From the NCBI RefSeq assembly GCF_020740795.1, contig NC_067282.1, positions 151,824,858-151,888,857 on the forward strand: a stretch of DNA of 64,000 bases. Reading direction: 5' to 3'. Both the position numbers and the translations under genes were made by a program. Positions 21,205-41,195 of the stretch are shown one piece after another (position 1 is the first letter of the stretch; each line of letters starts with the position of its first letter). This DNA is from Apus apus. Its lineage: Eukaryota > Chordata > Aves > Apodiformes > Apodidae. The notes under the pieces were generated by a model that saw only the letters and a program-made list of their open reading frames with translations, did no database searches and was not told where the DNA came from.

Positions 21205-24130
21205 CTGAGCACACAAACCTTTTCTGCTCTACCCTATAAGCACCTCTAGCTGTATGGAGCTGAGGGCAGATAGACAAACAGGGGGGCTGTCTCTCTCTAC
21301 TCTCTTCCTCCTCCTCCCTGAACAATCTCATGCCTTTTACATTTCCTTTGGGGAAAAGTCCCAATTCAATAGCCCAAAACTCTCTCACCAGATATCATCT
21401 CTGTTGCAAGGAGTGGACCCAGAAGAAATGGGACAGGGCAAGAAATTCAGCTCCCTTGTGGGAACAGTTCAGCTTCTTTGTGTGAGAAGTTCTCCCAAGA
21501 AGGAAATCAGGATTGCCCCATCCCATTCTATTCCTTGCACAAAGTGCTTCCCTGTAGTCTTCACCCTCTTCTCTGCCTTGCAGCCAACACCAATGACTCC
21601 TTGTGCTGTTCAGTCGCAGAGCTCTTGATGTTTGGCACTGCTGTTAGGAGCATTTGAGCTCCTAGGGTCAACTCCAGCCCTAACAGAAGCAGGGATTATC
21701 TCTCAGAGCAGAACATAGGACGGGGTCTAAAACATGGCCCTTAACATTATTTGGTTGAGCAATTTTGTGTCCAGCCAGTACTGCTCAAAAAGTGAACAGG
21801 TGAAGGCAGTGCAGGGCTTACAAAGCTGTCAGGAAGCCTTAGTCTAGGTCTTGGCCATAGTGCTGTCTGGATACACACTGGAGAGATGAGGCATCACTGG
21901 AGAAGGAAAGGCAGGGGCAGCACCCAGTGGCTATCTTTGTCATGGCAAGGCAGGTATCCGCAGCATCATGCAGAAAGCCCATGAGCTATCATCTCAGAAG
22001 GAACAAAGCCATGCAACAGCAGAGCTTTACCCAGGCCAGCTACCCTTTGCAGGACTAGTTAGCATAAGCACAGTCATAGGATCACAACTTCCAGGTCTCC
22101 AGTTTGCTTCCTCAATCCTCAGAGTCCTGCCTCATCCTCTGCCTCAACTCCAATGGGGTTGTGCAAGCTACTTGAACTGTGTTATAAGGAGAGCTTAGCC
22201 TGTGTCCTTCCACAGGCAGGCAGATACATGAATTTTGTTTAGGCACCTGGTGAGCCTCTCCTCTCTCATTGCTATATGTGACAGGGAACAAAACAGACTG
22301 AGAGGGCTCCAAGCCAGGGCTTGGAGACTGAAAGGGAAGTAATAACCCACTGGGAATGCATTGGTTTGAGTAACATTTAGGATGGTTTAAGAGAAGCTAG
22401 ATCTCAGTCTTTGTATCCCTTATCCTTTCACTGGTATATGCCCACAGCAGAGACTTGATTTCTGCTCTTCTAGACTTGTGTTAACACAATTTACATTGCA
22501 TTTACACGGGGCCTGCGCAACTCATCCAGCAGCTCCTATGCAATGCAGACACTTGTGGAACTCGCTGCCACAGAATGTCCTCCAGAATTGTTCTGGATCT
22601 TATCGGTGGATAATCTTTCACATCGCTGAATCAACTGCCTTAGTCAGATCTGACCATGAACTGAATTTGCAGAAATTTCCCTGGCTACCTCAGGCTTCAC
22701 TGTGGCAGGTTGTTGCCTACACCACATATGTAGCCTCCTCAGTGCAGGAAGCAGCCTTTGAAACTCAGAAGCGGTGCTGCACTGGGGAGTGGAAAGCTGG
22801 CTCAACTCCACAGTTTCTTTGTGCCCTCCAAGGACTGAAGGATCTTGCAGTGCCAATCATTGCACCCTGAGCCCTCCTCCCACCCACATGCAGTGGCAGT
22901 GGCAGCCACCCCATAACATTCCTTACTCTCATGTCCCTGCAATGCACCAGGAAAGCAGGTGCTCACAGCTGCCAGATCCATACCACTGGGACCGCTCTCT
23001 TCAGCTTAATTTTAGTGACTTAGAGGCAATTTGTCTGAACTGGTGACTCATTCCTCGCTCTTTTTTTTTCCCCCTGCCCTCCCCCTTCCTGTTCTCACTC
23101 TGCCTGTGCCTGGCAGTGTGAGCAAGTGCTGGTACTGATATGACTGTCTGTGACGTGAGCTTAGGAGCATTAATGCAGACATGTTTTGATGAAAGGGTGT
23201 CCCCAGCAACCCACAGGGGCAGCCCCACAGAGGGGAGTCTAGGCCTGGGTGTCCCCTCCCAAAGCCTGCACCTCATCCTCTGTGTGACCCTGGGGGGAGA
23301 CACCTTTTTCCTTAGAACACACAGAGGCTGAGAAGGGGATGGGCGAAAGCCAAGGTGGGATCACCCTGCTGTCTTTGGCTGGCACATGATACTTGCACCT
23401 TACACAGGAATGCTCACAACACAAGAAGGACATGGAGCTGTTGGAGGAAGTCCAGGGGAGGACCATGGAGATGGTGAGGGGGCTGAAGAACCTCTCCTAC
23501 AAGGACAGGCTGAGAGAGTTGGGTTTGCACAGCCTGGAGAAGAGAAGGCTCCAGGGAGACCTTATTGCTACCTTCCACTACCTGAAAGGGCCTACAGGAA
23601 AGCTGGAGAGGGACTTTTTACAAGGGCATATAGTGATTGATAGGATGAGGGGGAGTGATTTCAAACTGAAAGAGGGTAGATTTAGATTAGATATTAGGAA
23701 GAAATTCCTCACTATGAGGGTGAGGAGACACATAAAATGCTAGCCCAGGGGAGCTGTGGATGCCCCTCCCTGGAAGTGTTCAAGACCATGTTGGATGTGG
23801 CTTTGAGTAATCTGGCCTAGTGGGAGGTGTCCCGGCACATGGCATGGGGGTTGGAACTAGATGATCTTTGAGGTCCCTTCCAATTCAAACCATTCTATGG
23901 TTCTATGAGTGCAGGGGGCTCAGCTGAGAATGTAGCAACTCGGTGCATGAATCAGCCCAGTCTCTTCATCCTACAACATCTGGGGCTCCCTGGTAGCAAG
24001 CTCAGTGTGATGCTGCCTGGGTTACTACTGCTGAAGGAGAGGCACAGCTGGCAGGTGCCTCCAGCCCATCCATCCTGTGGCTCACTGCTCCTCAGCTGTG
24101 TTCCCCAAGATGCAACACATCACAGACAGG
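21205..24130. other. Intergenic between SSTR3 promoter and RAC2 3' end
   Basis: Apart from the CR1 copy at 23414-23908 I see no gene. A stretch at about 22549-22600 faintly resembles a much older CR1 (see findings). Confidence 0.65.
23414..23908 (+). mobile_element. CR1 LINE 3' fragment, about 490 bp
   Basis: A readable CR1 tail: GAGGGGGCTGAAGAACCTCT, GGACAGGCTGAGAGAGTTGG, AGCCTGGAGAAGAGAAGGCT, then the AGATTTAGATTAGATATTAG block and CCCTTCCAATTCAAACCATT, ending TTCTATGGTTCTATG. Truncated at 5'. It still shows short remnants of the ORF2 C-terminal frame. Confidence 0.95.
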
Positions 24131-24148
24131 ACAAGAACGTATGGTCTG

Positions 24149-24154
24149 TTTATT
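24149..24154 (-). terminator. RAC2: Probable RAC2 polyadenylation signal
   Basis: TTTATT on the plus strand (AATAAA on the minus strand), 977 bases after the RAC2 stop, followed on the minus strand by a GT-rich stretch within 40 bases. Confidence 0.6.
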
Positions 24155-25130
24155 GGGTCTTACTTACTACATTGTAACCTGGGGGATAGTGAAGAAGTAA
24201 GGGGCAGCTGAGGTGGGGCGAGTGTGGGGAAGTTGTGCAAACGGACAAAGGAGTGCTACAGACTCACAACAGTCTTTCAAGCCAGCAGAAGTAAAAAGCT
24301 CACTGGCTGCCATAAGGTACTGAGCTCCGGGATGCTGGAGCCATCAGCTCTGGGATGCTGGAGCCATTGCTCTCCTGCGTGCTGGGCAAAGCCTGGCATC
24401 AGGATGGGGCCGGGATCTGTAGCCAAAAACATGACAGACCTTGTGAAACCAGCTCTGCTGTTTTCCTGCTTTCCCTCCCTCCACCCCAGTGATGATGGGA
24501 GAATGAAGGGGCAGAGTCTCAGTTAAAAAGATCTCACTCCTCTCCCCTCAGTCTCTGGCCAGCTTTGCCTCTCATCCTGAAATCTTTCTCCTCTCTCTGC
24601 TGCCTTGAGCTGAAGGGTAAGGGCAGACTAGGAAAACAGGAGTAAAGGAGTGCTGGGGCTGCTGCCTGCCAACGAACAGCACCGCAAATACCCCCTTGAG
24701 GTGAGCAGGGCCTGGTAAGAGGAAGGGCCATGAGCCAGCTGTCATGGGAACGGACTTTTTTTTCCCTATAGGCAAAGGAAAGAGCTTCCCAGCTCTCACA
24801 GCAGGTCATTCCCAGGGCAGCCTGGATGCAGTTCCAGTTCTTCTCTGTGAAGGCAGAGGTGGAAAATCCTGGGCTGCCTTGGACCAGGAGATGGGGAAAA
24901 ACCTTCCTATGGACAGACAGCAAGGAGGAGGAAGTGGTTTAGGGGTCTATGTGCCCCATCATACTATGTCCTGTCCTTTCGCCAAGCAGGACTGCTGTCT
25001 CCCTCTCCCTCTCTGAAGGGGACCCATCCCATCTGGCACAGCAGGACACAGGAACGCAGCAGCCTTGACCTTTCAGGAGCAGGAAAGGGCCACTGGTGTC
25101 ACTCCCAGGGATCATTTCAGACCTACTTGC
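24155..25130 (-). other. RAC2: RAC2 3' UTR (inferred)
   Basis: About 1 kb between the RAC2 stop codon and the AATAAA. It contains a 23-bp tandem duplication at 24323-24368; nothing else recognised. Confidence 0.6.
24323..24368. repeat. 23-bp tandem duplication in the RAC2 3' UTR
   Basis: Two adjacent copies of a 23-bp unit containing GGGATGCTGGAGCCAT, differing at two positions. Confidence 0.85.
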
Positions 25131-34265
<9,135 letters not shown>

Positions 34266-34480
34266 GTCTCTGGACCCGTGGCGGAGGACTAGGCCAAGGC
34301 GAACAGCCGCGGGAGACGGGCAAATCTGGGTACCAGCCCTCACGCTGCCGCGAGGAGCAGGTTGCAGGGAGGGAGGAAGTGGAAGAGGGAACTTGACTCG
34401 ATGATCACCCTCCGGGCCCTCCTCCCTCCCACCGCAGCAGCAGCTCTGCGGCCAAGGCCGTTAGCCGAAGGCGGGGCGTG
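34266..34480 (-). promoter_or_regulatory. RAC2: RAC2 5' UTR and probable promoter
   Basis: GC-richer stretch upstream of the ATG with several CpGs and no TATA box seen. A PU.1-type ETS motif GAGGAAGTG lies at 34374-34382 on the plus strand, about 110 bases upstream of the start codon. PU.1 control of a leukocyte gene is plausible but inferred. Confidence 0.45.
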
Positions 34481-36921
34481 CGTGGCTTCAGGCTTGGGAT
34501 GGTGACTGCTGGCATTTGGGTTCGTTTTTTTTCTCTCCCCACGCATCTCGCCCACTCCCTTCCCACCCCATCCCATCCCAGTGAATGGCTGGGGGCACCT
34601 GCCTGGCTTTACGGGGAACTGAACAAGGGTTAGAAGAGGGGGAGGGGGAGAAAGTGGAGGGGAGGATTTCCTCCCTTCTTTTATCACCCAAACTTTGGAA
34701 GAGGAGTAAACAGGCAAAGGTATCTGAAGTGGGATTAGGGAGGTGACAAAAGGCAATAAAGATTTTTTTCAGGTCTTCCCAGTATTCCTGAGCATCAATG
34801 ACAAACTGTCACAAGGAACAACGTTGAACAAGGAAGTTAAGCAGCTTCTAGGAAGGAGCAGCCACCCCTCCTCTTCTGTGTTTATAAACTCCTGCTGCTG
34901 TTCCCCACCTGCTCAGATTACTAGTATAAAGCTTTGTGGGAATCTGCATGCTCACCATGAAGTGGAGCCAATGCATCAAGGGATGCAATGACCTGTTTTC
35001 TCTCCACTGCTAGTACTGTGAGAGACAAAGCTGGTGGATGAGAGGAGCCCCTCCCTGCAAACCAGCTTCTCCCTTTCCACTCTTCCCTACCTCTCTGCAA
35101 AAGCAGCCCGTGAGAGCTGCTGCCAGACCTCTTCCATCTTGTCCTCAGAAGATAAAAAGAGTTTTTGAGCTAAGCAGCAAGGAAAAGAAGGAAGCAGTCA
35201 TCCCCAGAGACAAGAAGGTGAAAGATCCCAGGGGGCTCCACTCCTTCCTTTCCCTTCAAAATGAGGAGCTGCCTCCTCTTCCTTCCTTCTCCTCTCATGC
35301 AATGTTAAGCCTGGAAGAGTGCAAGTGTGTGCACATCTGTGTGCTCCAGCCTGAACTGATGGGTGGATGGGCTGGAGATGCACCTTAAAGCAGAAGGGAT
35401 GTCATCACACAAAATTAATTAGACTTTCCAGGCTTTTTCAGGAGGCCAGTTAGACCAACAAGAGTGGGTTTCAGCTGGGATGTTCCTGAAGGAATACATT
35501 CTGAGGAAAAGTGTTTCTCCAAATTTTGGTGACCTTTGCACTGCTGTAGGCACAGGAGGCTGTTATGACTGACCTACTCGGAAGGAGAGCTCTCCCATCC
35601 ATCACTCAGTGCTGGCCTCAACCCAGAAACCTTCAGCTGTGGAATGTTTCCAAGTCTTGTAGCTATTTCAGAAGCACAAAGTGACCAGCTGTACTAGGTG
35701 TTCCCTCTGCGGGTGGTAGAGAAGGGGGAAGAAGGAAACCCACTGACACATCTGCAAGTGAGAGCAGGAGCAGGCCATAGAAATACATGTCAGAGAAGGA
35801 CAGAAGGAAGAGTGACAAAGGCTGTTACAAAGAGAGCAGGAGCAGGTGCTGGAAAGAACAGGCAGGTGTAGAAATACAGTGGGCAGGGGGATTGGGACTC
35901 AGTCAGAAGAGAAGACAGGTATATCTGGTTCTAAAGAATGCTACCAGGGGATGGAAAAAACCACTTACCACTTGAATTAGGGCAGGAATCCTCAAACAAA
36001 GCATTGATACTAGAGCTGGCATTGTGCCACATTCTACCTCCTGATCCTAGCCCACTAAGTGTCAAGACGTGCCTTCAGGCCACAGAAAGAGGTGTACAGT
36101 TAGCCAGCAAAAAACGTGCAACCCGTGGGCACTTTGTTAGCACGAGGGGCACAGTTATTAGTGAAAAAATCTGAGCTTTGATGACAGTCCCTTTGCCAAA
36201 AAGGTCTGGAAAGCTTACATCTCCACTGGAAATTTTTGGGACATCTGAAATGGTAATCTGCTCCTTGTGCAGTTAGATATATTGAGAGCTTTCTGTGGGA
36301 GACATCTGGGTGACAACTGAGGGCCCCAGGGAGATGGGACAGGTGGAGTCCTGAGGGAGGATGGAGACTGAGGAGAAAAGGGCTGGAGAGAGGTGGACAA
36401 TACATTGAGTCTTACCTGGGACAGAGTAACAGTTATGTGAGGACACTGGGGAGAGGGATGCGATTCAGACTATGGGATTCAGGACAGAAAACTGGCCAGT
36501 GGCACATGTGGTGGTGGGCCTGAACAAGGATCACTGGCCTCATGACTGCCAGTGTGTGCTTTTGTCCTTGTAGTCTGGCATATGGGCCTGTGAGACTGGC
36601 AGTGTGGAAGGGAGTGGGGAAGAAGAAATTAAGTTAAAATCAGTCAGGAAGGAGGGACAGTTATTGAGACCCCATGTCCAGGTGAGCCCCATATCAAAGA
36701 CACCTTAGTTCTGTATACCCAACAATGAGCTGTGGATGTCCTGGAAAGAAAGTATATCTCCATTCCCCTTCTGGGCAAATTACTTTTGGAAGATAATCAT
36801 CTGTTACTGCTATGGATAGTCAGTTCTTGTTCAAGTTAGAGGTCTGTGTTGTGAAGCTATAAACATCCTTCCTCCACCAGTGCCACTGTAGAGGGACAAT
36901 AGGGATCTACATAAAAGCTTT

Positions 36922-36967
36922 TAGGGGTTTCCTTTCCATCATATTAGGGGTTTCCTTTCCATCATAT
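36922..36967. repeat. Exact 2 x 23-bp tandem duplication
   Basis: The unit starts TAGGGGTTTCCTTTCCATCA and both copies are identical over 23 bases. Confidence 0.95.
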
Positions 36968-39900
36968 TTAATTTATTAAAAATGGGATTTTCTGTTCGAA
37001 TAACACATATTATAATCACTCTGAGAACAACTGGCACCTGCTGTATTAAAATCTCTCAGTTATACCTGCTGCAGGGAAGGAAAGGAAACTGCAGGAAATA
37101 ACTCTGTAGCCCCTAACTGAACATGTACAGATCTCTTGCTGCTTTGATGTCCTCTCAAACCACCAAGAGGTGCTCTAGACATGGGTTTCCTTCTGCATGT
37201 GCAGCAGGGCTGAGGGAAGGCAGGCACTCATCTTGGGTTTCTTGTTCCCTTTGCTGCGTTTGAGGAAGATGCTAATGGGAAAAAATTGCTCAGTGAGACA
37301 GTTCTGCTCTGAGAGACTCTCAGGGCCCTGGGCTGGATCACCTCCCAGTGACCCATCTGTGCTGGGTGTGCACAGCACCCATGTGGGCAGCAGGCAAGGG
37401 AGGAAATGCATGATACCATTTTTCCTCCCACAAGGACCCAAAACAGTGAGGAACTGGAGTGACTCCATCTCTCCCCCGCTTTCTGTGGGGTTCTGGTCCC
37501 TCAGGGAGGATGGAGAAAGACTAAGGGGGCTCTTTCAGAAATGACCTTTGCACTTCACAGCTCTACCCAGGAGGGCAGGAACTGCGGGCGTGGAGGCTTG
37601 TTCTTCAGCATAGACGGAGTAGCAGGGGGAATCCCTTCCTGGCAGGAGCATGAGGCTCATTTATTTGCACTCAAAGGACATGGCCACAGCAGGTATTCCC
37701 ATTAGTCAGGGCCCTGATAGGATTTATTTTATGTGAGCTATTGCTCAGGCAACGCTGGGTGGCCAGGAGACCTTTTCTGTGTGTGCTGGGCCTCCACCAG
37801 GAAAGAGAGCAATTTCCTTCAGCCTGGCTGGGCTGCAAACTGTCCCTGCTTGCTACATTCCCCTTTTTGTGTCTTCCCACTTCCCCATTCAGGCAGCTTT
37901 ATACCATCTGCAGCCTGCTTTTAGTTCTTGCTTTGCTGGCTCTCTTCTCTACAGCTCCCACCCCTCCCCGTTGCGCCCCTGACTGCTGTGGTTTCTCAGT
38001 GGCTGCCATGCTCGCCTGCAAAGCCTGCCCTGAATTCAGAGCTCAGATCATATCTGAAGTGGGGTGATGCACCTCAGGCCATGATGTGCTGCAGGCCCTG
38101 GTAAAAGCTGTAGAGTTGCTTCATACAGGGTCTGTTTTGTAACATGGCCGTGCCAAAAGCTTCTCTAGCCTAAATTTACCTGGTCAAGCAAAAGCTAAGG
38201 AAAATAATGAAGTTTCCAATCTAGCCTCACTGAACTACCCACATTTACCCAGTAGGTCATAAGCAACTCAACTTGCAAATAGTGTTTACTGTGTCTTGGA
38301 CCTGTCTTACTGCTCATGGGCTTTTCTGGAGACCAGCCCTACTGCATTCAGGGGCAGGGGGTCCATTCCTGATAGACTGTGTTGTGGAGGCTCCTCTATA
38401 TTTACGCTGTGCCTGCACTTAGCCTTTCCAGTTTTCGGCAAAAATAGCAGGTCCACCATCATCCTCTTACCTGGAGCACCGAAGGATACCCACCTCCTCC
38501 ACCATTTCTCCACTATGTACCCAGGTAAGCAGAAGACCCTGGCACAGACCTTTGGGCATCAAGTTCTTTGTGATGGCTGATTCGCATTTGCACTTCCCTC
38601 AGTTGAGAAGTTTTTCAGAGATTCTAAATAATTATGTCTTGGCCTTATCTGGTTCTCTGTACTTCTGCAAGTCCCCAGTGATTCTGATATGGGTTTCCAG
38701 TCTTAAGACCGTTCGTTCTCAGCCAGTGACAACCCCCATCTTGCTGATACCACTCTGTTGCTTAGTGGAGATAAATACAGACGAATATCTGACTGTGCAT
38801 ACTTTCCCACAACGTGTTCAGATGGTTCAACAGCATTTTTCACCTGCCTATTGTAGAGGGAAGGTATCAGGGACTAGAGATTACATGTGGTAAATAGTAA
38901 CTTGAATGTCAACTGCTTCACTTGACTCCTCTGCCTGCCACCACTCTTTGTATGTTATCGAATGTTAGATATACTATGTTTTGTAAAACCTGATCTAATA
39001 CATATCTTTACTAGTAAGCTGTGGTATCTTCTAGAACGGCTGCATCAGGGGGATGAAAAGAGCTGTTTAAAGTCCCAAGGAAAGCTATAGATGCTCTGTT
39101 TTACAAGACTAATATTTCCTGAACGACCAAAGTAAAATAGTTTGTTTGATTTCTACAATTTTTTTTTAAAGACATAAAGCTTCAATCTTGCTGCACTTCA
39201 GAATTCAACAAAAAAATCCCTCAAAACAGCAAATCTCAACAAAAAAAATCTTCATTCAAGTTTATCAGACTCTTAAGTGATGCTTCTGTCATCTTTATAA
39301 GAGGGTGTCTTTTTTTTCCCCTGTGACCTTTTATACTCACCATCTCTCTATCTTCAAAATAGACTCCAGTTCCTTGAATTAGTAAATGCAACTGAGAACA
39401 GGCTGTTCCAGGTATTCTGCACTTACTTGCTGCCAGCACATTTGCATCCTGAGCTACTGCTCTGGCTGTCACAGTCTGTGTTGCTCCTCACACTGGACAA
39501 GAATTATTTTCTTCCAAATCCTGTCATTGTCTCTGCTCTAGTTCTGTTTTACCTTGCAACAAAATACTGTCTGTGCAGTGCTTAATCCCCACAATACCAT
39601 TTAAGAAGTGTAATGCTCTCTCCTGACATCCTGCAATCCCTAAGCCCAACCTGAATGGCAGTTGACACCTCCTGAGGTGGCTGGTGAATTTGTACAAACC
39701 TGTGCTGCATCTCTGTGGATAGTTGCAGGAGTACAGTTTGACGTTCAGCACAGAGGAATATTTGGCATTGGCTTTGTCACTCTCTTTACCCCCTTGAAAA
39801 CAGTCAGAAATATTTATATTTCCTTCATACTGACACAATTATTTTAAGCCAATGCCAAGTATTAGAAAAGTGCACCCACCCTGTCAGTTTGGTATTTCCC

Positions 39901-41009
39901 TTTGTGACCACCGGAACAGCAGATATTTCCAGGCTAAGCCTCTGTGTACAGTCAGGGAACATGCTGAGAGAAAGAAAAGCTTGTGGCACAGGAGGAACAG
40001 CGAGGAGCCTGGAGTATTGTTCTGCAGCAGTCTGCCCATGCTTGATGAGATGAGGACTGCTGGTCCAGCCCATGGCACATGCTCCCATCTCTTGCCTGCA
40101 CAGCCCCGGCCTGAAGTAACCACAGCTGGGAAGGATGTGCAGTGGCAGTAGCAATTACTGGATCTAATCCCAGTCCTGTACCAGAATTCCTTATTTCCAG
40201 GGATCTGATTTTTCCTGTCCCTGTTCCCAACAGCTCTGGAGAGACAAGAGAAATGCTTTACCTGTGAGGTGTTGGATGTGAAGGGGAGGAGTAGGAGGGG
40301 ACAAAAAGGGACAAATCCCACCCCAATCCAACTCAAGACATATCTGACCTGTCCCAGTCACCTTCACTCACCTGGATATTGTGTAGCCCCCTCAACACCC
40401 ACTCCCACCCGGTCCTCTTGTTCCCTTGTTGGCACTTCTTGCACAGCTGAGAACTTTGCTTGCACCTCTGAGCCATGTATGGAACCTCTTGGAGCAAGGA
40501 CTGGCCATTTACAGCTCTACACTTTGTCCTATTAAAATAATCTCTGTCACCTAGAAAATGTTCTTTTGCTCTTTCTCCAGTCTCTCACTTTTCCACAGCA
40601 TGTATTTCTTGATGAGACAAGGCCTTGATCTCATATGGATTGCTCCTTTCCCAGATACTGCAGCAGTCATCATAGTGGAGTTTTTTAATGTACCGACCAC
40701 AAGTTTGTCCAGAAGGATGAAGATGCCAGAATCAGTGCCCAATAGAAGAGTCAGTCCCCTGAATGTGAGGATAGGTTGAATGTGAGCATAAGTTGATTTT
40801 TGCTGCATGTCAAATTCTCCTTGCTTCGTCTGTATTTGACCTAGTCTGTATCTGTGCTGGCCTTGTTGACAACACCATTAGGAGAACCCATGTGCTCTGA
40901 GACACTGGCTATGAGCTAGCTCTGACCAAACTGCACAGCATTTAAATCTTATCTCCCCTCAGATCCACTTGATGTTTCTATGCCCTTGGGGTATAATTAA
41001 TTTGTATGT

Positions 41010-41195
41010 TCTTTCTTGCTTTCTTTTGAGCTTGCTAGCTTTCCTGCTTTTTTTCCTCTTCTTTTAATCCCTCTTTTTTTCCTCTCCTTCCTTCCTCTTC
41101 TTTTTTCCTCTCTTCCCTCCCTTCCTTCCTCCCTCCCTCTTGTTCTACCTTATTCTCTCTGCCTTTGCTTTTTCCTTTGGTTCCCTCCACCTTTT
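41010..41195 (+). repeat. Polypyrimidine (CT-rich) tract
   Basis: Nearly 190 bases of C and T with few purines (TTCCTTCC, CCTCCCTCCC and TTTTTTTCC words). Confidence 0.85.

Noticed and set aside
22478-22870. 130-codon plus-strand frame
   Set aside because: No family match; part of it overlaps a possible old CR1 trace.
23393-23743. 116-codon plus-strand frame in the CR1 copy
   Set aside because: Remnant of the CR1 reverse transcriptase C-terminal region and 3' end in a truncated element, not a host gene.
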